Below, in pieces: positions 44,180 through 61,386 of a DNA stretch of 64,000 bases. The stretch spans positions 19,788,642 through 19,852,641 of the forward strand of contig OY992537.1 of NCBI GenBank assembly GCA_963921195.1. The letters run 5' to 3'. A program made the translations under genes and the position numbers. The stretch's first letter is position 1. The number at the start of each line of letters is the position of its first letter. The stretch is from Pegoplata infirma. Taxonomy: Eukaryota > Arthropoda > Insecta > Diptera > Anthomyiidae. The notes beneath the pieces were generated by a model that had not been told where the DNA came from, did no database searches, and worked only from the letters and a program-made list of their open reading frames with translations.

Positions 44180-45880
44180 GTTTATATGCATATGCGCATA
44201 AAATTACTACTAGTAACAAGATTTATGAATAATGCTTGAATTACAAGCGTTTCTGAAAAATTTAAAAATGCCCTATCACAAAACTTAGCATAACTCATTC
44301 ATTTTTAAACCGATTGTTATGTTTTTTGGTGTTTTGGAAAGCTACTTTACTATACTTTTTTACAAAAAATTCAAAAAAATTGTTTAATGATGCACTTTCA
44401 ACTTAGAGTGTAAAGAATATGACAAATTTTTCAAAAAATACGTTTTTTTTTTACTTAAGCGATCGTAGCTCAGCCAATTCTTGATCGATTTTTAATATTT
44501 TTGTTTTGTTTGAAAGGTAAGACCTATACCTTTAAAACAAATCCATAAAATCGAAAACCGGTTGCAAACTAACAAAGTAATAATTTTTTAAAATTGTAAT
44601 TTAAGAATTTCCGTTTTTCAACACATTTGCCAATAAAAAACGTACTTAACGAAGTGATCCAGAAAAACTATGAGTATATCAGTACTCTATGGACTCCAAC
44701 CAACCCGAATTATCATATGAGAACCCCTGCATAAATTATTTTTGGTCTTTTGTAGCACAGTGTTATTGTCGTCGTCGTACAACTCTGTTACAATGTACCC
44801 GTTACGCTTGCATGCGTGACAATATACAACAGCACCGGATTGAACAATAAAAAAAAAAATAATAATATTCACTAAAAAGAATCATCGTACATACACAATT
44901 CATGTAAATTTTTACTCTTTAAACAAAAAGATTATTTTTGAATCTAAACCAAAGATAGTAACTTACTCTCGTACAACAATAAACCGAACAAAACAAAACT
45001 CTAAAAAGAAATTTCAAACATTCAGTTTTCATTCCAGAAAATTATAGACATTCAGACAGACTGAGCTAGTAACCACAAGCCACTGTTTTGTTGTCTTGCA
45101 TTTGATGATGTGCTGGGTGGGGGTAGTGTGAATAGAGGAGGAAACTGTGCTGAACATAATGTTTTACCCACTTTGCATGTTTATGTTGTCTACACATATT
45201 AAACATTTTTTATATGAAAGAGTGATGACAACTTAAAGCATAATGGTTAACTGTTTGGTGAATCGAGTAGTCGATTTTGAAAGGGTGAAACTTAGACTAC
45301 CTAAATTTGATATTTTGTACGACATTGCGTTCACCTGCTATAAGCTCTCAAAAATGGACAATAGGCCGATTTTTTTTAACTTTAAACTCAATTTTGTCCA
45401 AAACCTGCCGAGATGGATTTCAAATCCCAGACTCATTTTTAAAGTCGGCCAGTGTTATGAATGTATCAATAGTTATAACTTAATTCTATATTTAAACTTA
45501 TTTTAGTTTAATAAGAGATAAAAGTAATGTCAGTTTCAATGATGCTAGCTAGTCTGTTGCCGCGGTTTCGGTGACCAACATAATTGGCGCCCACCATGGG
45601 CTGAATAACACCGGCTCTTGTCACAAGCCAAAATAAATCATCATACCATCAAACGCAATTACGATCGACGTGCATACAGACCTGGCTTCTATTTATATGG
45701 AAATGAAGGAACATTGTGTACGCCAAGAAAATTCCAAATGGGAAAGCAGACTCGACTGTCTTCAAACGAAGGCTTTGTGGACTCGCGGTGGCAAGTGTTT
45801 AAAAAACGGTTCTTCATATGGAAAAAGTAGGTTTAATAACAAGCCATACTGGGTTGAAGAGTTATTAAAAATTTTTTAAA
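44180..45880. other. Interval with no clear gene; possible LTR/gag remnant at its end
   Basis: 44270-44600 has the low-complexity style of a fly interspersed repeat (AGCGATCGTAGCTCAGCCAA). 44690-45540 is not recognised; an 87-codon frame at 45243-45506 has no motif. At 45580 ATTGGCGCCCACCATGGG resembles a retrotransposon primer-binding site, followed by a short charged frame (EHCVRQENSKWESRLDCL). That LTR reading is weak because no LTR pair is visible. Confidence 0.3.
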
Positions 45881-45884
45881 TTGA

Positions 45885-46066
45885 TTAGAGATGACTTGTG
45901 TAGATGGTGTGGGGACGAAGAGACAGTGGAAGATTTATTCCACTATCTTTGTCTTACCCTGAACTATCTCGCACTCGATTTATTTGTTATGGCTCTTACT
46001 ACTTTCAGACTATGGCGGAACTTGAAGGGATCACCCGTGGAAGATGTTGAAATATATTAGGTTGAG
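45885..46066 (+). pseudogene. Decayed C-terminal end of a non-LTR retrotransposon ORF2
   Basis: The frame reads LIRDDLCRWCGDEETVED, then LFHYLCLTLNYLALDLF and ends VEDVEIY stop. CRWCGDEETVED matches the C-terminal zinc-knuckle region of jockey- or R1-type ORF2 proteins (C-x2-C, acidic stretch, then usually H-x4-C). The H is displaced, and no endonuclease or polymerase remains upstream, so it is a relic. Confidence 0.6.
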
Positions 46067-46084
46067 TAAATTTCATAAAACATA

Positions 46085-46755
46085 CCCAGGAAAATTTTTC
46101 AGAACCGATTCTGACAACACTTGTTCTAGAACAGGTTCTTCGGTAACCATACACTATTACACTTTAATTATTCAGAACAAGTTAAGTGAACATTATTGTG
46201 AAGCTTGTTCTCTGCAATCAAAGTTTCATAACATTTTGGTTCTCAGGAATTAAAAAAAAATTATGTGTCAAAAAAATTAAAAAATTATTATCAATATATT
46301 TTTGTTAACCAAAAAAAAAGACGAAATTCTTTTAAAATAGCAGGATATAATCGTGAAAATTGTTGAAACAAAGGTGAGTAAATTACATTTTCATTGTCTG
46401 GGTCGGGTCAAATACTAATAATATTATGTTTTTTATTTTTGTTTGCAGAAAATCGACGTTCTGGTATGTGATTTTTGTAAGGCCCAAAATGCAACTTTGG
46501 AGGCGAAAAAGGATAAATGTGTGTTAAAAAAATGAATAAATAAATAAATAAAATAAATAATTCTTATTTCTGTTCCAAATTTTACTTCTAGAACCGATTC
46601 CAAGGAACAAAAATATGTTCTAACTTACAAACACCTGTTGCTTTTGGGACAATCCCTATGTTAAAAGAATCGGTGTTGCACAAGAATTAGAACAGGTTCT
46701 AGGGAACTATAAGTTGTTCCACAATCGGTTCTTTGCAACCGAAAATTTTGCTGGG
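46085..46755. mobile_element. CCCAGSAAAATTTT TIR MITE with TA duplication
   Basis: The left end CCCAGGAAAATTTTTCAGAA and the right end on the minus strand CCCAGCAAAATTTTCGGTTG have TA on both sides (46083-46084, 46756-46757). Subterminal regions repeat GAACCGATT and CTAGAACAGGTTC. The centre contains an exon-intron-like segment (46341-46535). Confidence 0.75.
46341..46535 (+). pseudogene. Intron-like and exon-like segment inside the MITE
   Basis: The frame IIVKIVETK ends at a donor GTGAGT (46374). A 75-nt intron-like stretch ends TTTTTGTTTGCAG at 46448. The same frame continues KIDVLVCDFCKAQNATLEAK and closes KKDKCVLKK stop at 46535, with C-x2-C. Intron length suits flies. It may be a captured gene fragment or chance. 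Confidence 0.35.
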
Positions 46756-46757
46756 TA

Positions 46758-48435
46758 TGTGTAGACTTAAACCGTCATGGACAGGAAGAAAGAAGAATCC
46801 GAATTTATGTGAAAATCAGCCTAACACACCCCAAACCCCCTTTCATGAAGGTACCACTTTGGATCAGGAACTGGTTTTGTGGACATTACGTCAACCTCTT
46901 AACCAAACCTAATCATTTCAAAAGTAAATATTTATGTACATATAAAAAAGGAACTTAAAATGTTTTTTAAGACACCTAAATTTATCTCTGTTGAAACTCA
47001 TATTAAATGGAAAATATTTTGTTGTTAAAACGGCGGATTAATAAGTCCGTTACTTTTTAAACTACACTCGTGGTTAAACAGCATAGTTACCATCTATAGA
47101 TAGAAGTACTGTCAAATTTTGAGCAAGCTCCGAAAGTAAATTTCTATTTGGCAATCTCGCGAGTTCTTAAGAACATTGTGAAATCAATTCATTTGGATGG
47201 GATGAAAACATAAACTACGCATTTTTACTATTTGCTAAAAACAAGTGTCTTTGATTCCAAGTCATGGAGTAAATAAGTCGTCAACAATTCCTAACATAGC
47301 TTTGCAAAGATTAGAAGTAGCTCGTAACTGCTGAAAGCCTGTTTCTTTTATATAGGTTTGTCGTTGCAAATTTTCAATCTATAAGAAAACAGTTTTCCAC
47401 TCCGAAAGTAACGAGCCCCCACGCATATCTGTATCAATTTCTTTGCAAAGTTTAGAAGTAGTGCTTAACTGCTGAAATCGTTTTCGTTTTTTACGTGTTT
47501 TGCGCGTAGTTAAGAACTGAAAAAATTGTCATTCCAAAAGTCACGGATTACTAGCGCAATTAAGAACTCAACAACAGAGTGGGTTCTGAAATTTCCCAAT
47601 CAGAAGCCTTTTCTAAGTTATAGATTTTCTTCTATAGTGGGTTATTCTTGTATTCCAGAAGCACTACATGGGAACTGATAGTTTTCCTTTGTTAGCTCTA
47701 TTTATTGCATGGAACTGTAGGCTGGCTGCCTACAAGTCCCAAATATTTCAATTTAGGTCCTTAGCGTAACCAGTTTAAAACGAAAACACCCAAGCTCCCA
47801 GGCTTTCTTGGCAAATGTCATATGTCTCATTATGCTGAGTCCAGAGATTTCTTCCAGATATCAAAACATTTAGTACCCTTAAAAATCCAATGCTTTAGAA
47901 TGCAGGATATGGAAAAATAATATTCTCCATCGTCTCTTTATCCTCTGGTGACTAAATATTTTCCACATGTCTTTATACCGATTCCCTGCTCTTTTGTCAT
48001 AACCTCGGCTGCAATTATTCCAAGTGAAAGTAAAATTGTGGTCGCCTTAGGATTAAAGGATAACCGATAACCTTGGACGCTTCGCAAGTTTTGGTGTTTC
48101 TCCATAACGACTCGGGGTTGCTCATCATTGCGAGCATACATGTTTCGATAATGTGGAAATTGAAGAGAACTCAATAGATGCATATTCTTCTGATGGTGCA
48201 TCGAACATCACACTGAATTTTCATCAATCAAGAGTGTCTGATTTCTAAAAAGTGTCTGAATTCTCAATAGCTTTATTTAGGCTGACCATTCGTACTGATT
48301 TTTCATCACGTGTACTGATCAAAAAATGTTGTACTGATGTGTACTGATTTTTTGAAATATGTACTGATTGACTGATTTTTGAGCATTTCAATATATATAA
48401 AAAAAAAAAAATTTATTCGAAAATTCTATAGAAAA
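46758..48435. other. Interval with no assigned gene
   Basis: 46758-46915 may be more of the non-LTR relic. 47040-48250 has normal-looking composition but no gene I recognise. An 87-codon minus-strand frame at 47938-48201 lacks any motif and is probably chance. 48260-48420 is AT-rich with repeated TGTACTGAT words. Confidence 0.35.
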
Positions 48436-48459
48436 ACTTGGGTAAGTTTGACCATTGTG

Positions 48460-48557
48460 TGGGTAAGTTTGACCATTGTTCAATCGTCAATATTACCCAC
48501 ACACCATCAATATAGTTGAATGTTGTACATTATATTGCGTCGTCTGTAGGTACCTTT
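48460..48557. mobile_element. Right half of the 40664-40815 MITE family
   Basis: CAATCGTCAATATTACCCAC and TATATTGCGTCGTCTGTAGG match the right half of the hairpin MITE and end in TACCT followed by TTAG. The left half is absent or replaced by a duplicated GGGTAAGTTTGACCATTGT. Confidence 0.7.
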
Positions 48558-48901
48558 AGAGTTCGTGAATCAAGAGGTCACTTAACCTCAGAATTGAGGG
48601 ATTTTCTTATTCTGAAAACCAGTGGGTTTTTGTTATATTTGGTGAACTGAAACTATACAACATTCAAATGAAGTTGTTTAAAGTCAACTATATTTTCTGA
48701 AAAATAACGACAAAATTTCATGGCAGTTGTTTTTTAACAGTTGTTTTTACTGAAATACTAATTGACCCCAAGTTTGTAAGTTTAACCGAAATTACTTGAG
48801 TGTTGAAAAGATCATCAGTGTTATTTCCAAAAAAAAAACATTAAAACTTGGGCGTACTGATTTGAGTACAGAAAAAATGGTCACAAAATACTACCCATGG
48901 A

Positions 48902-48930
48902 TAGGTTAGGTTGGTTAGGTTAGGTTAGGT
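48902..48930. repeat. Short GGTTA (TTAGG-type) tract
   Basis: ATAGGTTAGGTTGGTTAGGT followed by TAGGTTAGGT gives about five TTAGG-type units with one slip. It lies about 150 bases beyond the 3' side of the minus-strand reverse transcriptase relic. Confidence 0.8.
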
Positions 48931-49039
48931 GGATACAGAGGACGATGATTCCACAATCCGTTTGTGAGTCAACATTCGGTCTTACGAGCATTTAAATCAA
49001 ACCTATTCGAAAGACCCTACTTGGAGATCGCTGAAAGGT

Positions 49040-49960
49040 CACGATTGAGTGTGTCGCTCATGCTCAGTCTATTATTAAAGTAAAATGAATGACAAAGGAT
49101 TGGAAGTTTGACTAAGAAGGTCATTAAGAAAATTAAGTAAAAGTGTAGAAGGAAAAAGAGAACCTTGCGGTACTCCTGAATTTAGCCGGAACTCATCTTA
49201 AGAGAAACCATCTATAACAACACGTATAGTACGGTACACCAAACGCAATAAGGTTCAAAACAAGTGCACTGTGCCACATACGATCAAACGCCTTGGAAAT
49301 ATCTAGAGCAATAGAACGACTCTAACGTTCCGAAAGAAACGCTAACAGGTCTCCCGTAGAACGACTTCTACGAAAGCCATACTTTCGATTGCACAAAAGT
49401 GAATTGGACTCTAGGTGGTGATTGACCACGACTTTGGAGCAAATTTCTATTATTGGACTCCAGGTGGTGAATGAACATGACTTTGGAGCAAGTTTGGCGG
49501 TGATTCCCCGTATTCGTAGCCTCACCCTTTTTGGGGATTGGCAGAACGTTGGCCACCTTCCAACAAGAGGAAGCAGCAAAATAGCTTTGCTAAAGGACGA
49601 GAAAGCAACAAAGCGCAATGTCTCAGCACCATTGCCATAATACCATCCGTCCACGGGGACTTATTTATATTTAGATCTTCAAGAACCTTTTTAACTGCAC
49701 GTGCTCGAAAAAATATCTTGGGCATAGAAAAGGACACCCTTTTAAGTTCAGACAATGATTTTCGGTAAGTATGCGATCCTTGCAAAAAAATAAAGCGAAA
49801 AGGTTGGATTTATCAACTGGGTCCGTGAATATTTGGTCATTCATTATAGGGGTTGGAATGGATGAACTAAGACCAAAAGGTCTTACTACACCGCGGGGCA
49901 GCAAATACCTTATCACGCAGACGTTGTTTGTTAAAAAGTTATTAAAGAAATTTCGCAAAG
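49040..49960 (-). pseudogene. Decayed non-LTR retrotransposon reverse transcriptase
   Basis: On the minus strand the pieces run in the order of a reverse transcriptase. First comes INKSPWTDGIMAMVLRHCA with SANPQKG (fingers, near 49680-49520). Then ALDISKAFDRMWHSALVL (domain A with its aspartate, near 49320-49250), and GVPQGSLFPSTLLLNF (domain B, near 49175). Frames change several times and stops intervene; a YxDD box is not visible. A 49-bp segment is tandemly duplicated at about 49404-49500. The sequence is unlike the R1-type ORF2 at 56122-59170, so it is another clade, not resolved here. Confidence 0.8.
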
Positions 49961-49980
49961 TAAAAACGGTTACCCATTAA

Positions 49981-50731
49981 TATATAACGAGTCGATTTAA
50001 AAGTAACCACATTAAACTACTTTTTATTACACACAAATATCTGCAATCAACTCAAGAAACGCCATTAGGTCTAGTGGCTTGGTTGGTAAGACGTACATAG
50101 AAGATAATGAAGACTTTAGATATGCATACCAACCAAAATTTGAGGGGAGTAGTATTTGAAAGATATAATAATAATTTTATGGCATACGTGCTTAAAAAAT
50201 ATAATGGTTACAAGTAAACTAAAATATGCACATTAAGCCAAATTTTAGTGAAATTGAGTACATGTGCAGTAAATTGTAAGTTTTTCGAAAGATAGGAAAC
50301 AAATGAAATGGAGAGAAACAAATGAAATAGAGGGGAACAGATTAAATTACAATGAACAAAGATATGGAAATTTAAAGTTGGGTGGGAAACTCCAATTTTT
50401 AAAAGAACCTTGTTTTGAAAATATTTTAAAAATTTTAAATTGAAAACAGTTGGATAGAGTTTTAGTAAAGTTTAAAAATTGATTGCACTTATTTAACTTT
50501 ATCAATATGTGAACTATACCATTTTTCAATTTCATTTGAATTGAAAATTTTTTTTAGAAATTTCAAAAAGCTAATAAGACAACAGGAGTAAATTGATTTG
50601 AAACCATAATCTTATTGCTTAAGTTGGCCAAACTGGTTTGCTATTTACAAGTTCACAAATTTTCACAAAATATTAAGTCAAAATTTGCTAACATTTTAGT
50701 AAAAATATAATCATTCAACAAATAATTTTTT
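49981..50731. other. Interval with no recognised gene
   Basis: AT-rich single-copy-looking sequence. No frame with a motif and no ordered repeat. Confidence 0.4.
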
Positions 50732-56023
<5,292 letters not shown>

Positions 56024-56121
56024 ATTGGACGTAGTGATAGCGAACTATCATCTAGTGGCCCCACGAAACCTCCTCCAGACCACCCCGGGACTATGTCAGC
56101 ATTTCATCAGGGAGGGTGGTT
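56024..56121 (-). other. 3' UTR of the retrotransposon
   Basis: About 98 bases between the ORF2 stop and the A-tail. It is short for an R1-type element and ends ACGTCCAATAAA. Confidence 0.8.
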
Positions 56122-59100
56122 TTATTTGCAGTTGCCTTCTGTTGTATTTGGTTCATTCCTACGTCCTCCTAATTTAGGAGGTTCGGAACTATTGAACATC
56201 TTTCCTTCATTATCGTTCACGTATCTCTCACAATATTTCCAATCTTCTTCCGATCTTAACATAGTTGTCAACATATTTTCCATCGTTATACGTTCACCCA
56301 GTTTATTATATAATTCCTGGCGCATATTCATCCACTTAGGACAGACAAAAAGTATGTGCTCCGCGTTCTCTTCCAAAGCTCCACAAGTGTCACAGCTCGC
56401 ACTGTCCTTCAGCTTAAATCTATGAAGGTATTTGTTAAAACTACCATGGTTCGTCATAACTTGCGTCAGGTAATAACCAATTCTACCATGTTTCCTCTCG
56501 ATCCAGTTTCGGATGTTTGGAATTAGACTGTATGTCCATCTACCTGTTTCCTCGTTGTCCCATCTTTCCTGCCATTTTGACAACGTTTCGGATCTGGCGT
56601 TCTCCTTGATTTCCAATTCTTTACGCTTTCGCTCCGATGGATTAATAACGTTACGCTCAATGAGTTTTACCTGCTTGTATATATGATCTCTTTCGAGTAT
56701 AAGAAGGTCAATTGGTGGCAGGCCTGCAAGAACAAGCGCTGCCGCTGTTGATACCGTACGATACGCCGATATGATTCGGAGAGCACTGATTCTTTGTGGT
56801 TTTTGTAGCTCCCTCACGCTTTTCTGCCGATTAACCGTTGTGGTGAAGGTTGGTGCTGCATATAGAAGTTGTGAGTGAACAACGCTACTTATCAGTCTTC
56901 TGGTAGAAGGCTTTGGTCCTCCGCAGTTTGGCATCATCCTGGCAAGTGATTTTGCAGTGCACATAGCCTTATCCCTGATTTTTTCGACGTGTTGGGCAAA
57001 GCTTAATCTATCATCTAATTGTACTCCTAGGTAGCACAGATTACGTTTTAAGGCAATTTCCCTGTTTTGGAGTAATATTTTTGGGGACATGAACGATCTT
57101 CTTGACGTCACAAGTATAGCTTCTGTCTTTGACGCCGCTAGTTGTAAGCCGTTTCTTCGCAGCCATCTATTGCACCTACTTAAGCTGTCATTTGTAACTA
57201 TCTGTATTAGCTCAGAGGTCGGTTGGGATATTACCAGTGCGATATCATCTGCATATCCGATTAGTTTTGCTCCTTTTGGCAATTCCATGTTCAGTAGTCT
57301 ATCATACATAACATTCCAGAGGAATGGTCCTAGTACTGAACCCTGCGGTACTCCAGCTGTTATCTGGTATTCTTTTGTACCGTTTTCCGTCTCATATAGT
57401 AGAATTCTGTTGTTAAGATAGTCTGCTATTATGTTATACAGGTATCCGTTGACCCCTTTTTCCCTGAATGCATCAAGTACAACACTCCATTTAACAGTGT
57501 TAAATGCGTTACGGACATCCAGTGTGATTATTGCACAAAAACCTTTTGAATCTCTGGCCATGGTGGCTGTTTTTACCACTTCATTGATGGCATCGACAGT
57601 GCTTTTTCCCTTGCGGAAACCATATTGGTTTGGGGATAGTCCTCCAAGCTCTTCTACCCGTTTCTCCAGTCTCTGTAGAAGTAGGCTCTCAAAGAGCTTT
57701 CCCATGGAGTCCAACATACAAAGAGGTCTGTATGAGCTGGGTTCATTCAATGGCTTGTCTCCCTTTCGCAGGAGCACAAGTTTTTGTACCTTCCACCGAT
57801 TGGGGAACACTCCATTCTCCAGGCATAAATTAAATGTACGTAAAAGTAGATCAGGCCATATTTCACACACCGGTTTTAGTACCTCGTTCGGTATACCGTC
57901 AGGGCCAGGACATTTTCCCATTTTCATTCTGCTGCATGCATATTCCAGTTCCTCTACGTTGAGTGGATCAAAATTATAAACTTGCTGGTTTGGCTCTCTA
58001 CCTATGCCATCTTCATCAGTAGGAAACAGTGTTTCTACTATGGTTGTCGCCCATGTCGGTTCTTTAATACCGGGTATTGGTTTCATTACACCTAGCTTCT
58101 TCATCACGATTTTGTACGGTTTTCCCCAGGGGTCCGTGTCGACTTCTTTGCAGAGTTCTGACCAGCACTTTCGTTTGCTATCTTTAATTGCTCTTCGGAG
58201 TGTTTTCCTTGCTCTCTTGTATTCGAGTCGCAAGGCCATGTCGTTGTGGTTGCGTGTGGTTGCTCTGCGGGCGGTGAGACACTGTTTCCTTAGTTCTCGT
58301 ATTTCGTCGTTCCACCAGTAGACTGGGGGTTTGTTATTGTACGGTTCCATTTTCGGCATTCCTACATTACACGCTTTAGTAACTATCTTTGTCGTAGTTT
58401 CCGTTGCACTTTGAGCGTCGATAGTATCATCTTGGCTTGCAGCGTTTCTCTGTTTCGTTCTGGAAATGTAATCAGCGAGCTTTTCCTGTTTCAGTTTCCT
58501 GACATTCCACCTAGGAAGGTTGACCTCTGTTTGAACGACTGGGTTGTGGTCGTCGACCCTAAACGTGATGTACTGGTGGTCACTCAGTGTGAGATCCTCA
58601 AGCACTGTCCAATTCATTTGTTGGTTATTAAACACATCTGATCCAAAAGTAATATCTATAATGCTACTGCTTTGACCTCTGCGAAATGTTGGGCTATCAC
58701 CATTGTTATAGACTGTGAAGCCAAGAGATGCTATCATCTCGTTTACGATCATTCCCCGTCTATCGAGACTTCCAGAATTCCATTCTGGGGATTTGCTGTT
58801 GAAATCGCCACCTACTATCACATTACATGTTGTTCCTCTGATACTAAGCTCTAATCTATTTATAGCCGATTCAAAGTCCGTAATAACCATGTTTGGAGAA
58901 AAGTAGCAGCTATATATACGAACACCTTTGACGGTGGCGTAGACAAAGCATGGATTCTCCTCATTTACCTCCTTTACGTACAAACGTTTGTTCACGATCA
59001 TGATCGCCGCTCTATTAGTAGAGTCTTCATACCAAATGCCGGAATAAGGTCTCCTATATGGTTCGCTTATTAATACGATATCACTTGTACTTTCCGTCGC

Positions 59101-59170
59101 TTTCTGTATCATTTAGGTCATGTGCTTCTCTTCCATGCCCGATATTTATCTGTATGATCTTTAAAATCAT
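56122..59170 (-). CDS. ORF2: endonuclease/reverse transcriptase, frameshifted at its N-terminus
   Basis: This polyprotein nicks the target DNA and copies the element's RNA at the nick. The long frame starts at Met 59112 (996 residues). In-frame numbering from there: the AP-endonuclease-like domain (1-200) has ISEPY with Glu17, GGDFN with Asp103 and Asn105, and SDH at 177-179. The reverse transcriptase (about 395-665) has [39 protein letters not shown] with Asp532, [19 protein letters not shown] and GYADD with YADD at 620-623. A C-terminal zinc knuckle is C907-x2-C910-x8-H919-x4-C924. The true start is probably Met 59170: [19 protein letters not shown] reads into the long frame after one extra A near 59113-59115, and it holds the catalytic QIN motif expected of the endonuclease. 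LDVRNAF and the [14 protein letters not shown] pattern are typical of the R1 clade. All key catalytic residues are present, so only the frameshift argues against activity. Confidence 0.93.
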
Positions 59171-60763
59171 TTTTCCACCAGATTTCTCCTATTTCCGCGC
59201 ACACAGCGCTTCCAATGACATGGTCTGTGTTTTGCAGACCGGCTATCTGGCAGATTATGCACCTTCGATTTGCTTGCACGTTCTAGATATATGCCCTTCT
59301 TGACAACAATTTCTGCAGAGTTTTGATCTGTCTTCTCCATGGCATTCTGTTGCACGATGTCCTCTATCCAGACACCTAAAGCACGTTGTGGGTTGTGCCT
59401 TCAACCTAACTCGGCATCTGACCCATCCGACTTTGATTTTTTTCTCGTTTAAAAGATTTGTTGCAATACTTGCTGGCATTTGTACTAATGCTTGTTTAGT
59501 TTTGCCATACGCCTCTCTGATGTTTAGGATTTTAAAAGTGTCCTCCATCCGTACTCCTGTAGCAGCTATTAGGGCATCTCTTAGCTCTTCTTTGTCTGTG
59601 GATTCATCCAAATCCCTGATGTCAAGAGTTTGAGTTCTAGCAACCGATCGAATTGTGACCTCCTCGCCAAGAGTGTTGGACAAAGCGTCCTTAAGCTTTG
59701 CAGCTTGTCCTTCTCCCTTTTTAAATTTCACGAGAAGTTCTCCTGCTTTTGTTCTTCTCATGCTGCTTATTTCTACACCAATTTCACTAGGATTTACCTT
59801 AGTTTTCATCTTTTTTATTACCTCGGCGTATGTTTCCGGGTTAGCCTTGATTGTGATGGCTTCTCCTGATTCACGTATGGGGTTTTGTTGTCTTTTTCTT
59901 GGTGTCTTTTTCCGTTTTCTTTTACGATGCTGCACTGTTTCCCAGTTGTTTTCTTCCATTGGTTTGTCAGACTCGTTTTGATCAACATGACTGACCACAG
60001 CAGAAATAGCATCTTTAGTTCTCGGGGTGTTTACCGTAATCAGTCGTTTGGGTACTCTGTCATGCTTTGGCGACATTGATTGTAACCTTTTGCCTCTCTT
60101 CTCTGTGTTTTGGGTGGATGTTGAGGGCGTTTGTATGTCCACCTGTACTGCCTTTGATTGCGTAGTTGCTTTTATTGTGGAAGTAATTTCTGTACTTGTG
60201 TTGCCCGAAATTGCTTCCCTTACCTCCTTCATTTGCCGGTATATTGCTAGGGCACATGTAATATCATCACGTATCGACTTGTGTATATTCTTAGCCGTTT
60301 GTAAGACTTGGCTTACTGAATCAATCTTATTACCAAGATCAATAAACGCCTTTGCCTCTTCTTGTTTTAGTTGGGTCAGGTGCGATGCATCCTCCTCTAC
60401 TGGTTTTGCGTTTTTCGTTGTCTCCACAACAGCACTTCCGCTGCTACCCGGTGGTGATCTTATCACCGTAAGACTTCTTTTAAAAGGATCAGCATTATAG
60501 TTTACTGCTTCCTCTTCATTAGTACCATCAGTATTTCTTTTATTCATATTTATCTTCGATGAGTTTTTAATTAAATATGTATCCATATAAATGGGTCCCA
60601 TCTCAGAGCCGCTATCTCTGTTTTTTGTGTAGTCACGTAAGATCCTATGGTTATCTATACATGCAGATAAAACCGGGAGATTATCTCTACATACAGGGAG
60701 GCCATACAAGGGTTGACGTGGATACCTTATGAGTGCTCCACGTTCAGTGCCAGATCCGTGCAA
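59118..60763 (-). CDS. ORF1: gag-like RNA-binding protein, frameshifted before its third zinc knuckle
   Basis: It forms the ribonucleoprotein with element RNA. The open frame runs from 60763 to a TAA at 59255-59257 (502 residues). The first 72 residues may be untranslated, since Met55, Met60 and Met73 are alternative starts. Residues 105-190 are charged and could form a coiled coil (KQEEAKAFIDLGNKIDSVSQ). 305-455 resembles the RRM-like region of R1 and TRAS ORF1 proteins. Knuckles are C461-x2-C464-x4-H469-x4-C474 and C483-x2-C486-x4-H491-x4-C496. A third, CIICQIAGLQNTDHVIGSAVC (C-x2-C-x9-H-x6-C), is encoded at 59261-59199 in the next frame, and that frame stays open to a TGA at 59118. So one base appears lost near 59262. 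With it, ORF1 would overlap the start of ORF2 by 53 nt, as is usual in R1. Confidence 0.88.
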
Positions 60764-61386
60764 AACGGGCGATTCATCCGAATCCTATACAATGCCAACT
60801 TAATGGTCAAAACTTCGAACGTACTCCGAGGCTTGCCAGGTTTTAACGGGACGGAGGCAGCAGTGGCATTGGCCTGAAAGCCATTTCCGCAGATTTTCAC
60901 TCTGAGTACTCAGGTTCCAGAATACCACTGCCGTCAGCCCAGGGGTCGTCAATTCACAGTCGTTGTTCCAGAAATGCCATAATTAAGGTCGTACTGGGAT
61001 TGGCCTTAATGCCTTTCGGCGGGGATTCTAATCTTCTTGGGAGTATACCAGTCCATCTACTGTTCTCCAGGAATACAGTTACAAAGAACGTGCTGAATTT
61101 GGTATTAATGAAAATATATCATCACCTGTTAACTGGTTATCAATTTATGATACTTCCTCGTCGACGGAACGTGGGGGAAACCACGGAGACGTCACTCTCC
61201 TAACTACTCCTCTCTTGAGGGTACCCCTGTGGTTGGGTGCCTATTTAAGGGCGACATCCACTCGCCCTGACGCAGAACTTCTCTGAGCACTTGTACCTAT
61301 TTTTGATACGCTCTCCATACCTGCGACGACTCGAGGTCCGCGGGGTCGTCACTCCCGTTATCCTGTAATAAGGATACCTCTGCGGT
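60764..61386 (-). promoter_or_regulatory. 5' UTR of the retrotransposon
   Basis: About 620 bases of moderately GC-rich sequence between the array and ORF1. R1-type elements usually rely on internal or host-locus transcription; no promoter motif can be assigned. Two diverged copies of an ATTGGCCT-ATGCC-TTC block (plus strand near 60867 and 60999) hint at an old internal duplication. The first ORF1 Met is uncertain, so the 5' UTR may be up to 216 bases longer. Confidence 0.55.

Noticed and set aside
45243..45506. Host gene exon with an 87-codon frame
   Set aside because: No recognisable domain, no splice context and no neighbouring coding segment.
48902..48930. A true telomere repeat array
   Set aside because: Only about five imperfect units in the middle of a sequence with further DNA on both sides; flies do not use TTAGG telomeres.
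59112..59112. Met 59112 as the real start of ORF2
   Set aside because: The endonuclease would lack its first strand and the QIN motif, which is encoded just upstream in another frame after Met 59170; a frameshift is the simpler reading.
57089..60500. Plus-strand open frames of 60-182 codons over the retrotransposon
   Set aside because: Antisense shadows of ORF1 and ORF2, which carry all recognised motifs on the minus strand.
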